This document shows, piece by piece, positions 52,341-60,834 of a stretch of DNA of 64,000 bases. How positions within the stretch are numbered: the first letter of the stretch is position 1; each line of letters begins with the position of its first letter. The notes under the pieces are model-generated. The model made no database searches and was not told the origin of the DNA. It saw nothing but the letters and a program-made list of their open reading frames with translations. The position numbers and the translations under genes were made by a program. Origin of the DNA: a virus; the IMG/VR virus record IMGVR_UViG_3300013004_000041, positions 1 to 64,000 of that record, one strand, 5' to 3'.

Positions 52341-53102
52341 CTATCTATATTTTTTTCTCACCCAACGGTGCTTTTTGTAGAACCCATAAAGATAATTTCT
52401 TTTTCTTTCTACGTCCCAGATTCCTTGATTTTGTAAACTATGATCTATCTTTTTTTCCCAATTAGCACGTTTAATTGGAATAAACTGAATAATAGGTGTT
52501 CCCTTTTTAATTGTACCTTCAAAATCTTTTCTTAAAAAGAATGTAACTACATTTCCACTAAACCATCTGTCTGAATCTTGAACTGCAGTCATAGTAAAGA
52601 ATGGAAGGTCATATCTATTAGTTGGATGAGTAATCATTAAAGACCATCCATCTGGTAATTTGCATCCCCATCTCATGTCCCATAAAAAGTGTATAGGATA
52701 GCATCCTGATGGTACTGGGATCTCTAAATGGCCACGCATTTCGATTGGTCTTGGCTCGTCATCTCCCCAAGTAACTTCTGGCTTATTTGGATCATCTGTT
52801 TTTTTAACATGAACATCACATGCAAGTGGTAACTGATATCCCATAGTTAGGGCATCAAAAAATGGCATACAGTGCTTAATGCTAATTGCAGCAGAGTCTG
52901 CTCCTTTATTCCAAGTGACACTAAGATCGTCTATATTGTCATGTAATTGGTATAAGGGTCTATCCTTCCACCAGTCTGGTAAATTGTCAATTGCTGCTAC
53001 TGGTTCTGGTGTAAACTGATAAGCAGTTGAAGCCCAGAACTCTGCCGTAAGATTTTCCATTTCTGGAACATCTTTATACATATCCTCTAACTTATCTCCC
53101 AT
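52341..53102 (-). CDS. DUF6065-like protein A
   Basis: A 253-residue protein with the pattern I recall for DUF6065: N-terminal PDWWKD, then IKHCMPFFDALTMGYQLPLA with DVHV, GWSLMITHPTNR, and KKGTPIIQFIPIKR. Biochemical activity of the family is unknown to me. It is a clear paralog of the gene before it and starts with a one-base TAATG overlap. Confidence 0.7.
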   Translation of the reverse strand: MGDKLEDMYKDVPEMENLTAEFWASTAYQFTPEPVAAIDNLPDWWKDRPLYQLHDNIDDLSVTWNKGADSAAISIKHCMPFFDALTMGYQLPLACDVHVKKTDDPNKPEVTWGDDEPRPIEMRGHLEIPVPSGCYPIHFLWDMRWGCKLPDGWSLMITHPTNRYDLPFFTMTAVQDSDRWFSGNVVTFFLRKDFEGTIKKGTPIIQFIPIKRANWEKKIDHSLQNQGIWDVERKRNYLYGFYKKHRWVRKKYR

Positions 53103-53815
53103 TACTTAAACACCTTCTTTTCCCACATAAAATTTTTATAAGATCCGCCAAACTTAGCCCTTAGTTTATACGAAATTGCTTTAAGAGCATGCATATCTGG
53201 CTTTTCTAATATTTCAGATCTAAACTCTTCTCTTTTATAAGGAATACATTGTACTAGGGGAGTGCCCTTTTCAATCGTACCCTTAAATCCTCTTTTTACT
53301 AAAAGAGAGAATGGTCCATCTGAGATGTACATATCGGTATCAATTATAGCAGGAACAATAACAAAAGGCAAATCATCATGAAATGATGGATGGATAAACA
53401 TAGTACTATATCCTTTTTCAGTTCCAATTACCCACATAGGGTGTACTCTAAAAATATCATCTACATATAAATTTTTATCGTATGTCCATCCATCTATCTG
53501 CTCTCTGCTGTGCTTACCAATTACATCATTATGTATTGGATGTACTTGAACTTCAAGGCTTTCTCCAGTTGCATCAACATAAACATCACATGGAAACTTT
53601 AACATGTAACCCGTAACCATTTGATCTAAAATTCCTGGACACTTTTTAATTGTTTCATTATATTGTCCACCAATTAATTTTCTTTCTCCCCCAACAAAAG
53701 GCTCTGTCTTTCTCCACCAGTGAGGTATATTCTTAGACATTGGTTCTGGATGTGGCGCATATTCAAAAGTAAACTCATCTTTTGGAATAAATTTAATATT
53801 TTTTTGTTTTGACAT
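53102..53815 (-). CDS. DUF6065-like protein B
   Basis: A 237-residue paralog of the next gene. Aligned blocks: PHWWRK, then ILDQMVTGYMLKFPCDVYV, GYSTMFIHPSFHD, and EKGTPLVQCIPYKREEF. It is mostly beta, suggesting a beta-sandwich or cupin-like core. Tandem duplication inside the operon suggests two substrates or a heterodimer. It starts two bases after the preceding gene. Confidence 0.7.
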   Translation of the reverse strand: MSKQKNIKFIPKDEFTFEYAPHPEPMSKNIPHWWRKTEPFVGGERKLIGGQYNETIKKCPGILDQMVTGYMLKFPCDVYVDATGESLEVQVHPIHNDVIGKHSREQIDGWTYDKNLYVDDIFRVHPMWVIGTEKGYSTMFIHPSFHDDLPFVIVPAIIDTDMYISDGPFSLLVKRGFKGTIEKGTPLVQCIPYKREEFRSEILEKPDMHALKAISYKLRAKFGGSYKNFMWEKKVFK

Positions 53816-53817
53816 TA

Positions 53818-54594
53818 CTATTCCTCTACTCTCATGTACATAAAAATCTCATCATGTTTAATATAAGGAGATTTGCTTCTTACATTGACATACAATTGTA
53901 CAGGAACCTGAACACTTTTGGTATCAACTGGACAATCTATTGTTATTTCTTCAACCTTTATTCTTAATCTTTTTTCTATTTCTTCATCTGTAAAAAATGT
54001 CACCTTAGAAGAATTTTTTGGAAGCCATCGAATATTCCATAAATACCAGTAAGGGTACAGAGCATTCGTATCGTTTTTGCTATATAAGTTATCTATCTCT
54101 TCTTTTGTTAATTTTATATCTTTAATTTTTTCATCATCAACCTCTAGGTGCTGATAGAGAGTTCTACTTAAAGGCATTGGCATTGGAAGGCTAAAATCTT
54201 GTCCAGTTAAAGTATAATTATAATTAAAACTATTCTTTAAAAAAAACACATCAGCAGAAACACGAAGACGATATAGGTTATCTTCAACTTTTTCTGGCTT
54301 ATAATTTGTTTCATGAACCCATCTATTTTCAGGAACCCAATAAGATGCTCCATCATCATATTCTTTATGCCAATCACTTGGAGAATATTGTGGTTGTAGT
54401 TCTCCAGAATCTAGTTTTGGCTGAATTTTTTTTTCATATTCTTTAGTCTCCATGGCAACCTGAGAACTAATTAAAAATGGAGTAGACCTTGTTTTTGACA
54501 AAGTTTCTTTATTCATTGCAACTGTATCATCAGACCACAAGAACTCTTGTTCGCTATAATCTGGATAATAGTTGTCGTTATATTTACGAGACAC
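53818..54594 (-). CDS. Unknown beta-rich protein after the Hint gene (258 aa)
   Basis: A 258-residue protein starting with GTG at 54594, two bases after the Hint gene. It is rich in Tyr, Trp and Asp. The centre (QDFSLPMPMPLSRTLYQHL and WYLWNIRWLPKNSSK) and the end (VQVPVQLYVNVRS) are strands. It could be a distant third DUF6065 relative, but the alignment is not convincing. No named family. Confidence 0.6.
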   Translation of the reverse strand: MSRKYNDNYYPDYSEQEFLWSDDTVAMNKETLSKTRSTPFLISSQVAMETKEYEKKIQPKLDSGELQPQYSPSDWHKEYDDGASYWVPENRWVHETNYKPEKVEDNLYRLRVSADVFFLKNSFNYNYTLTGQDFSLPMPMPLSRTLYQHLEVDDEKIKDIKLTKEEIDNLYSKNDTNALYPYWYLWNIRWLPKNSSKVTFFTDEEIEKRLRIKVEEITIDCPVDTKSVQVPVQLYVNVRSKSPYIKHDEIFMYMRVEE

Positions 54595-54596
54595 TA

Positions 54597-55643
54597 TTAG
54601 TTATCTTTCGTATCGAAAACCAACATTGTTTCTGTAAAGAAGTTGTCGTACGGCTCACAGTTAATAGAGATAACATTGTCAATATAGTTTAATTCTGTTA
54701 CGCTTGTAACTGCAATCCAGTCTTGATTAGAATAATCATAAACTTCATAAGATGTATCTATATCTCTTGAAAGAACAAACTTATAAACATCATCTTTTCT
54801 TGCAAAGATCCAGTGTGTTGGAGAGAAAAGGCTTCCGTTGATGTTGTAAATCTTATCAACAGTCTTTTCTTGTATCGCAACCACCTGAGTTTCAACAACT
54901 TCGATCCCGTCGAATGTTGAAGATGTCCATACTGCTGGATCAAATTGAGAAGTTCCTACTTCTGCGATATTTAGTCCTAGAAGTGTATCTCCAACTTGTA
55001 AAGAACCTGCAGTTACAATTCCTCCTGGAGTTCTAACACCAGTTGATGGTGATAATGAGAAGTAAGATCCGAAACCACCGTATCCTGCTGGAGCATGGCT
55101 AAAACCACCATAACCATGACCAAAGTTATGGTAGAAGCCACCATATGAGTGTGAGAAGTTGTGGTAGAACCCACCATATGAGTGTGAGAAGTTGTGGTAG
55201 AACCCACCATATGAGTGTGAGAAGTTGTGGTAGAAGCCATGGTAGAAACCTGCGTAATGGCTAAATGAGTGGTAGAAGCCATGGTAGAAACCAGCATAGT
55301 GGCTGAAACCAGCATAGTGGCTGAAGCCTGCGTAGTGACTGAAACCAGCATAGTGGCTGAAACCAGCATAGTGGCTGAAGCCTGCGTAGTGGCTGAAACC
55401 TGGATAAACATACTGATAGTAATTAATAGCAACGCTGGTACCAATATTAACTACGGTACCAGCGGTCACTGATTGTGTATTTATCTTTTGATCTAAGTTA
55501 GCATCAGAGGTAGTAGTGCTTGTCTCTGTATATGTTAACCCCTTTAATGTAAGTTCTGCCTGATACTGACTTCTTGTCATACCAGATAGGCTAGGTACAG
55601 AAACCTTTCTTATACCTCTATCACCAGTTCTTTGTAGTGCCAT
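54597..55643 (-). CDS. PASTA - His/Tyr/Gly repeat - Hint-domain virion protein
   Basis: A 348-residue protein with three parts. Residues 13-77 are a PASTA domain (VSVPSLSGMTRSQYQAELTL, later SVTAGTVVNIGTSVAI), which in actinobacteria binds peptidoglycan. Residues 80-190 are tandem FSHYAG hexamers, then 11-residue GFYHNFSHSYG units. Residues about 198-348 fit a Hint (hedgehog/intein) fold: TGVRTPGGIVTAGSLQVGDT, the TxxH-type SPTHWIFA, and VISINCEPYDNFF near the end. The first residue would be Ser198 instead of Cys, and the classical HN end is replaced by FDTKDN, so splicing is unlikely but self-cleavage or ester chemistry is possible. It heads the operon behind AGGAGAA. Confidence 0.8.
   Translation of the reverse strand: MALQRTGDRGIRKVSVPSLSGMTRSQYQAELTLKGLTYTETSTTTSDANLDQKINTQSVTAGTVVNIGTSVAINYYQYVYPGFSHYAGFSHYAGFSHYAGFSHYAGFSHYAGFSHYAGFYHGFYHSFSHYAGFYHGFYHNFSHSYGGFYHNFSHSYGGFYHNFSHSYGGFYHNFGHGYGGFSHAPAGYGGFGSYFSLSPSTGVRTPGGIVTAGSLQVGDTLLGLNIAEVGTSQFDPAVWTSSTFDGIEVVETQVVAIQEKTVDKIYNINGSLFSPTHWIFARKDDVYKFVLSRDIDTSYEVYDYSNQDWIAVTSVTELNYIDNVISINCEPYDNFFTETMLVFDTKDN
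55080..55410 (-). repeat. Tandem 33-base and 18-base coding repeats
   Basis: Three near-identical 33-base units lie at about 55105-55235 and about six 18-base units at about 55290-55405, all in frame. They encode the His/Tyr/Gly/Phe repeats of the Hint protein. The high identity at DNA level suggests recent unequal copying and likely length variation between relatives. Confidence 0.85.
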
Positions 55644-55687
55644 TTAGATCATTCTCCTATCAATATTTTATTTAATTTTACTGCTTT

Positions 55688-57505
55688 TTATGAAGAGGCA
55701 AGGTCTCCAACAACAACGAAGGTGTTGGCTGCTCTCTTAATAATTGTCGCTCCAGACCAAGTAGTTCTTGTCTTAGCGGTTGGTGTTCCATTTACAGTTA
55801 CACCTGATCCACCAGCAATTGTTACCTGTCCTGCAGCAACTTGAAGAACTTCAAGTCTTTGACCCACTGGCCAGAAAGAGTTATCTGCAGGAATTGTAAA
55901 TGTTCCTGCTGAAGCAGAGTTATACTCAATAATCATATTGACATCGCTTGATACGAATGTATATGCGCCTGTCTTTTGAGCAATGTCTGCCGTCTTATTA
56001 GCCTTTGTATCAAGTGTTGTTGAAAGTGCTGTTCCGTTTAATGTTACAGAAGATGATGCTGGAAGAGCAACTGTTCCTGTAAATGTTGGAGATGCTAACG
56101 GAGCCTTTAATGCAAGTGCATTAGTTACTGTAGTAGCATAATTTGCATCGTCTCCAAGTGCTGCAGCAAGTTCATCAAGAGTATTTAATGCTCCTGGCGC
56201 TGCTGCAATAACTGCATCAACTTCAGCCTTTACGAATGCTGTTGTAGCAATTTGAGTAGTGTTTGTGCCTACTGAAGCAGTTGGAGCAGTTGGTGTTCCA
56301 GTTAATGCTGGTGAAGCCAACGGTGCCTTTGATGAAACTGCAGTATCTGTATATGTGTTTGCAGATGCTATTGCATTTGTTCCTGCTGTGTCAGCATATG
56401 TCTTTGTAGCAAGTGCTGATGTGTCTGCAATACCATGAACAGATGTTGTTGCTGCTTCGTGTGTATCAAGATCTGAGACAACAGTTGCTAAAGTACCTTC
56501 TGCTGTATCAAGATCTCCCTGAAGTGTAGAAATATTTGATTCTGCAGTATTTACATCAGACTGTAGGGTAGAGACATCAGACTGTAGGGTAGAAACATCT
56601 CCCTGTAAGCCAGTGATGCTTACTTCTGCTGTATCGAGGTCTCCCTGGATAGCAGAGATATTTGACTCTGCGGTTCCAAGGCTTGTATTAATTGTTCCAA
56701 TGTCTGTTTCTGCATCAGTAACTCTTGAAGTTAAAGATGATAGATCAGATGTAGTAGTAGAAATTGTTCCTTCTGCTGCATCTACTCTTGTGTCTAATGA
56801 TGCAATTGCAGATTCTGCATTATCAACATCAGTTTGTAATGTTGTTATGTTTCCTTCTGCTGTAGAAAGATTAGTCTGCAATGACCCAACATCAGTCTGT
56901 AGTGTTCCAATGTTTCCTTCTGCTGTATTTAAATCTGTTTGCAGATTTGTAATATTTGTTTCTGCTGTTGCTAAATCGCTTGCAGTATCTGATAAAGTTG
57001 CTGCATCTGCATACCCCTGAGACTTAACCCAAAATGTTGTTGCAATTCTTGTTGAATTTTCGTTAGAGTCTGGGTTTGGTGCTGCTGGTGATCCAAAGAA
57101 TGTTGGGGATGTCAATGGAGCCTTTGTAGATAAAGCATTAATAATCGTATTTCCAAAAGATGAATCTTCGTCAATTGCTGTTGCAATCTCGCTCAAAGTA
57201 TCTAATAGGGCTGGTGCTCCATCAATAATATTTCCAAGTTGTGACATTGGAATATTTCCTGTGCTATCAAGAGTTGCAACGCCGTTTGCTGATGCCTTCT
57301 CTGTTAACAAAATATAATCGTCTAAATTACCACCTAGGTCTTCTAGGTTCTTAAAGTAGGAGAGATCTTCCCAATGGTTAACACCGTCACCAATTTTAAA
57401 TTGGTTTGTGTCAGTTTCAAATCCGATTTCTCCTGCTGCCAAAATTGGATCTGCATCTGTCCATTGCTGTGCAGTTCCTCTGCGTTGCTGCATTCTTGTT
57501 GCCAT
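55688..57505 (-). CDS. Tail fibre protein with coiled-coil shaft (605 aa)
   Basis: A 605-residue fibre. The N-terminal MATRMQQRRGTAQQW and EIGFETDTNQFKIGDG mark the attachment domain common to many phage fibres. Residues about 170-370 are a regular coiled coil with repeated TLQTDV/AEGNI units. Two phage-tail repeats follow (KAPLASPALTGTPTAPT, then IATTAFVKAEVDAV). The C-terminal tip is beta-rich. It would trimerise and reach for the receptor. It has its own TGTTATAAT and an AAGGAGA site. Confidence 0.85.
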   Translation of the reverse strand: MATRMQQRRGTAQQWTDADPILAAGEIGFETDTNQFKIGDGVNHWEDLSYFKNLEDLGGNLDDYILLTEKASANGVATLDSTGNIPMSQLGNIIDGAPALLDTLSEIATAIDEDSSFGNTIINALSTKAPLTSPTFFGSPAAPNPDSNENSTRIATTFWVKSQGYADAATLSDTASDLATAETNITNLQTDLNTAEGNIGTLQTDVGSLQTNLSTAEGNITTLQTDVDNAESAIASLDTRVDAAEGTISTTTSDLSSLTSRVTDAETDIGTINTSLGTAESNISAIQGDLDTAEVSITGLQGDVSTLQSDVSTLQSDVNTAESNISTLQGDLDTAEGTLATVVSDLDTHEAATTSVHGIADTSALATKTYADTAGTNAIASANTYTDTAVSSKAPLASPALTGTPTAPTASVGTNTTQIATTAFVKAEVDAVIAAAPGALNTLDELAAALGDDANYATTVTNALALKAPLASPTFTGTVALPASSSVTLNGTALSTTLDTKANKTADIAQKTGAYTFVSSDVNMIIEYNSASAGTFTIPADNSFWPVGQRLEVLQVAAGQVTIAGGSGVTVNGTPTAKTRTTWSGATIIKRAANTFVVVGDLASS

Positions 57506-57556
57506 ATTTTATCTCTCCTTATAAGGGTTCTGCCCCTATTTTTTTTTCTACTGCTT

Positions 57557-57565
57557 ATTATAACA
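57557..57565 (-). promoter_or_regulatory. Extended -10 promoter (TGTTATAAT) before the fibre gene
   Basis: TGTTATAAT on the minus strand between the fibre gene and the previous gene, with a leader of about 45 bases containing a small GGG/CCC hairpin and AAGGAGA. Confidence 0.5.
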
Positions 57566-57571
57566 TCAATT

Positions 57572-58027
57572 TTAGTTGAAGTTATCTACTGGAGAACCAC
57601 CGTCAAATACTTGAGTCCAAGAATTTGAAGAAGGAGACCCTCCGTCTAAACTAGTGCCTTGTGGGCTATTGAAACTACCACCTTCACGGAAAGTAGTAAC
57701 AATAAATCCTGTTCCATCGATTGCTGTATCGTGGATATGTTGTGGTAGGTTTAATGTATCATCAATTGTTGCTTGTGTGTGCCATGCACCATTATAATAA
57801 AAGTTAACTCTATTTGTTAATGTATCAAGCCATTGTGTACCATTTGTTGGTGAAGAAGGAGCAGTATCGCCTACTGCCATAGATCCAGTTAATGAATCAA
57901 CATATTCTTTGGTTGCTGCATGAGAGGCTAGTGTTGGTGCCCCTACTGTTACTGCACTTCCGAATGTACCGCCGTTAGTTACGACTAATCCATTCTTGAC
58001 CTTAAAGTCTTTATCTACTGTTGCCAT
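57572..58027 (-). CDS. Short fibre/appendage protein A (151 aa)
   Basis: A 151-residue protein. Its first 15 residues (DKDFKVKNGLVV) nearly repeat those of the longer protein upstream, so both attach to the same place on the virion. The middle holds a phage-tail repeat (APTLASHAATKEYVDSL) and a beta-strand unit (GTQWLDTLTNRVNFYYNG). The C-terminus has GGSP repeats ending DNFN. Likely a short appendage or adaptor. Confidence 0.65.
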   Translation of the reverse strand: MATVDKDFKVKNGLVVTNGGTFGSAVTVGAPTLASHAATKEYVDSLTGSMAVGDTAPSSPTNGTQWLDTLTNRVNFYYNGAWHTQATIDDTLNLPQHIHDTAIDGTGFIVTTFREGGSFNSPQGTSLDGGSPSSNSWTQVFDGGSPVDNFN

Positions 58028-58056
58028 TTACTGCTCCTTCTTACCGTTTTATTTTA

Positions 58057-59688
58057 TTACTTTAAAAGTGTTCCCATAACAGCAACTGTTGAGTTGTTAT
58101 TATCGGTTGTTACACGAAGACGAACATCATTTCCAGAAACATCTGCTGAAACTGATCCAAGTGAACCATTTGTTCCAACCATTGCGTATTCTGTTACTGC
58201 GACATTGTCTGATGTATCAAGTGTCAAGATAACCTTTGAAACCTCTGTATGAGTTCCATTTGCAATCTTAACAAGGAATTCAGCAGAACGATAGTTTGCC
58301 TTAGCCCATGAAACTGCTGTGTTTGTGCTTGCAGTTGCAACAGATGCTTCTGCTGCCACCTGCTTTGCTACTGAGGCAATCTCTACTGCAGGGAAGTCTG
58401 GAGTAACTGCCTCAAGAGCAGAAACTGCACGAGCATCTGTGAAGTAAAGGTTTGTTGTACCTTCTGCAAGTTGATCAGTATTAGAATCTGCTACACCGTT
58501 TTCTGCGGTGATGATAAGACCTGTAGTACTGTTACCTGTAATTGCGATATTTGTTAGTGATGCATTGAGAAGAAGATTTGCTGCTGAAGCCTTTGCACGA
58601 GCATCTGTGTGGTAAAGGTTTGCTCCTCCCTCTTCAATATCATCTGTGTCAAGACCATTTATTGCATTTGTTGTAAATGTCTCAGCATTAGTCTGTGCTG
58701 TTGAAGCAGAACCTGCTGCATCGTAGTTGATTGCAAGGCCGTCTGCGTAGTCTTCTGCTGCTTCTTGTGCTGCTGCTGCTGCACCATACATATCGTATGC
58801 TGCTGCTGTTGCTGCAAGGGCTGCTGTGTTAAAGTCAGAAATCTCTGCAGAGGTAAGACCTGTTACAGAAATAACATCATTTGTAATATCAATATTTGAG
58901 CCTGCAGTTAGAGTATCTTGCTTTCCTGCAACCAAGTTAGCAACATCTGTTGCGTAGTTTGGATTGTTAGCGATTGCATCAGCCAACTCATTGAGTGTAT
59001 CAAGAAGTGCTGGTGCGCCATCTACAAGTGCTGCGACTGCCTCATCTGCATGCTGCTCTGCTGCTGCTTGTGCTGCTGCTGCTGCACCCTTTGCATCGTA
59101 TGTATTAGATAGATCTAATGCTGTAATAGCATTATCTGTATAGGTATTTGCATCTGTTTCTGCATCTGCAATCTGTCCTTCAAGAGTTGTTACTGCTGAA
59201 GAAAGAGCATTTGATGCTGTTAGTTCTGCTGCTGCCTGGGCTGCGTTAGCCTTTGAAGTAGCGTCTGCTGCTGCATCTGCAATTGCTTCACCCTTTGCTG
59301 TAGCAACCTCTGCGTCTGTAGCAAAATCGCTATCAAGGGTTGTTGAAATTTGTACGTTTGCTGTACCGTCAAAAGATACAGAACCAGTTACATCACCAGT
59401 AAGTTCAATTGTACGAGCAGTCTCAAGTGCTGTTGCTGTATCTGCATTACCAGTTACATCGCCTGTAAGATTTGCTGTTATTGTTCCAGCAGAAAAGTTG
59501 CCTGAGCCATCACGCTTTACAACCTTATTTGCTTCATTTGCTGATGTGGCAGTTCCGCCAATCAGGCTGACGATATAATTCTGATCGTCTGTTTTCTTTG
59601 TAAGAATGTCAAAATTGTCAACCGTTGCTGTTGTGCCTTCAACAATGAGACCATTCTTTACCTTAAAGTCTTTATTTAATGTTGCCAT
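58057..59688 (-). CDS. Long fibre/appendage protein B (543 aa)
   Basis: A 543-residue Ala/Thr/Asp-rich fibre. The N-terminus (NKDFKVKNGLIV) is shared with the next gene. It has repeated beta units (LTGDVTGNADTATALE, then IELTGDVTGSVSFDG), a helical shaft (AAAAQAAAEQHADEAV), and a C-terminal beta domain of about 85 residues that is homologous to the C-terminus of the 148-residue protein upstream. The ribosome site is AAAGGAG. It is probably a side or tail fibre. Confidence 0.75.
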   Translation of the reverse strand: MATLNKDFKVKNGLIVEGTTATVDNFDILTKKTDDQNYIVSLIGGTATSANEANKVVKRDGSGNFSAGTITANLTGDVTGNADTATALETARTIELTGDVTGSVSFDGTANVQISTTLDSDFATDAEVATAKGEAIADAAADATSKANAAQAAAELTASNALSSAVTTLEGQIADAETDANTYTDNAITALDLSNTYDAKGAAAAAQAAAEQHADEAVAALVDGAPALLDTLNELADAIANNPNYATDVANLVAGKQDTLTAGSNIDITNDVISVTGLTSAEISDFNTAALAATAAAYDMYGAAAAAQEAAEDYADGLAINYDAAGSASTAQTNAETFTTNAINGLDTDDIEEGGANLYHTDARAKASAANLLLNASLTNIAITGNSTTGLIITAENGVADSNTDQLAEGTTNLYFTDARAVSALEAVTPDFPAVEIASVAKQVAAEASVATASTNTAVSWAKANYRSAEFLVKIANGTHTEVSKVILTLDTSDNVAVTEYAMVGTNGSLGSVSADVSGNDVRLRVTTDNNNSTVAVMGTLLK

Positions 59689-59705
59689 TTGTTATCTCCT
59701 TTTTA

Positions 59706-60152
59706 TTACGCCTTAAGTCCAATTCGTGCATAACGAACTGTGACTGGACGGATTGTTGGGTCTGGAGTTACTGTAATTGAAACAGTATTTCCTACCCTAG
59801 AGACGCTAATGGTGCCAATATTCCCATCGTTGTCTATTGTTCCATATTCAGAGACGCTTACATTTGTACCGTCTACTAAAATGGTCAATTCTGTTGCATA
59901 GAATTTATTGTCTCCTGCTGTTACTTTAGCAATCGACACAAGGTACTTAACCATACGCCATTCAGTGGCATCGAAGTTATCGATAACTGTTGGGTTCTCA
60001 ATACCGTTGATTGTATTTTCATTATTACCGTGTGAACCAAGATCAAGCGACTGACCAGCAGCGCTGTCAATTAAATCTTCGTAGTCTTGTTGACTTGGAC
60101 GATCTCCAGATTCAAACTTTGTTTTTAGTGTAGCAAGTGATATTTTTGCCAT
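59706..60152 (-). CDS. Small appendage protein sharing the fibre tip domain (148 aa)
   Basis: A 148-residue protein. Residues 1-45 form a helical attachment part (LKTKFESGDRPSQQDYEDLI). Residues 60-148 match the C-terminal domain of fibre B (WRMVKYLVSIAKV, VSVSEYGTIDNDGNIGTISV, ending RYARIGL), so this beta module is reused. The ATG lies six bases after a TATAAT with no ribosome site: leaderless. Confidence 0.65.
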   Translation of the reverse strand: MAKISLATLKTKFESGDRPSQQDYEDLIDSAAGQSLDLGSHGNNENTINGIENPTVIDNFDATEWRMVKYLVSIAKVTAGDNKFYATELTILVDGTNVSVSEYGTIDNDGNIGTISVSRVGNTVSITVTPDPTIRPVTVRYARIGLKA

Positions 60153-60158
60153 GGCTAT

Positions 60159-60164
60159 ATTATA
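60159..60164 (-). promoter_or_regulatory. -10 promoter, leaderless, before the small appendage gene
   Basis: TATAAT on the minus strand with the six bases ATAGCC between it and the ATG at 60152; no ribosome site. Confidence 0.55.
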
Positions 60165-60182
60165 ACTCCCTTTTTATTTTTT

Positions 60183-60428
60183 TCAGAGGATGTAGTTATT
60201 GTAGCCAACAACTGCAACTCCAATACCAGCAGGATTTTCTTTAGAAAACCCAAAAACACCAACATTTATAAATTGCACCCTGAAAGGTAAAATATCTTCT
60301 ATTGTAGATTTATATTTTATATCATTTATTCTAATTGATCTTTTATCGAGTTCTGTTATTTGTGCATGTGCTAAACGATGAGTGGTTCTATATATTTGCT
60401 TAGATAGTTTTTGTGCGTTTGTTTGCAT
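60183..60428 (-). CDS. Small protein of unknown function (81 aa)
   Basis: An 81-residue protein with a helical basic N-terminus and a hydrophobic, Gly-rich end (VQFINVGVFGFS, then GIGVAVVGYNNYIL). Its ATG shares a TAATG overlap with the BppU-like gene, so it is translated with it. Possibly a small baseplate component. No family recognised. Confidence 0.55.
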   Translation of the reverse strand: MQTNAQKLSKQIYRTTHRLAHAQITELDKRSIRINDIKYKSTIEDILPFRVQFINVGVFGFSKENPAGIGVAVVGYNNYIL

Positions 60429-60817
60429 TATTCCGTTACATCTTCAATGATAACCATAGATCCCTTGGCTACCGTCCAAACTCTTGTGCCAGAATCTAAT
60501 TCTGTGAGTTGGATATCAAAGATGTCTCCTGTTTCTAAAATTTCTGATTGTGCTGCTGTCAAAGAAACAGTAAAACTACCCTCTACATCTTGAAACTCAA
60601 TTGGTTCAGGAGTTAAAGATAAAACAACTTCGTCTGTTGATGGACGATAAACATCCATGGCAACTTCCCAATCTTCAAATAATAATGGATTTCTTTCGTC
60701 ATCTGTTACATAAACTCTAAATGCTGCAGAGTCTCCTCTAACTACCGTCCAACGAATTTCTGGTGGTGTTGAACCTAAAGAATAACTATCTGTTGTTTGA
60801 TTTCTAAAGGTGGCCAT
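60428..60817 (-). CDS. BppU-like baseplate N-terminal domain protein (129 aa)
   Basis: A 129-residue beta-rich protein resembling the N-terminal domain of upper baseplate proteins (BppU): IRWTVVRGDSAAFRVYVTDD, then NPLLFEDWEVAMDVY, and SFTVSLTAAQSEIL. It would anchor receptor-binding fibres to the tail tip. The ATG is six bases after TGATATAAT with no ribosome site, again leaderless. Confidence 0.65.
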   Translation of the reverse strand: MATFRNQTTDSYSLGSTPPEIRWTVVRGDSAAFRVYVTDDERNPLLFEDWEVAMDVYRPSTDEVVLSLTPEPIEFQDVEGSFTVSLTAAQSEILETGDIFDIQLTELDSGTRVWTVAKGSMVIIEDVTE

Positions 60818-60823
60818 ATCTTG

Positions 60824-60832
60824 ATTATATCA
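60824..60832 (-). promoter_or_regulatory. Extended -10 promoter (TGATATAAT), leaderless
   Basis: TGATATAAT on the minus strand with six bases (CAAGAT) to the ATG at 60817. It lies just after the stop of the gene upstream. Confidence 0.6.
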
Positions 60833-60834
60833 TA

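Noticed and set aside
55080-55410. CRISPR-like array
   Set aside because: Repeats are contiguous, of 18 and 33 bases, in frame and without unique spacers; they encode protein repeats.
54597-55643. Diversity-generating retroelement target
   Set aside because: No reverse transcriptase or template repeat is visible in the window.
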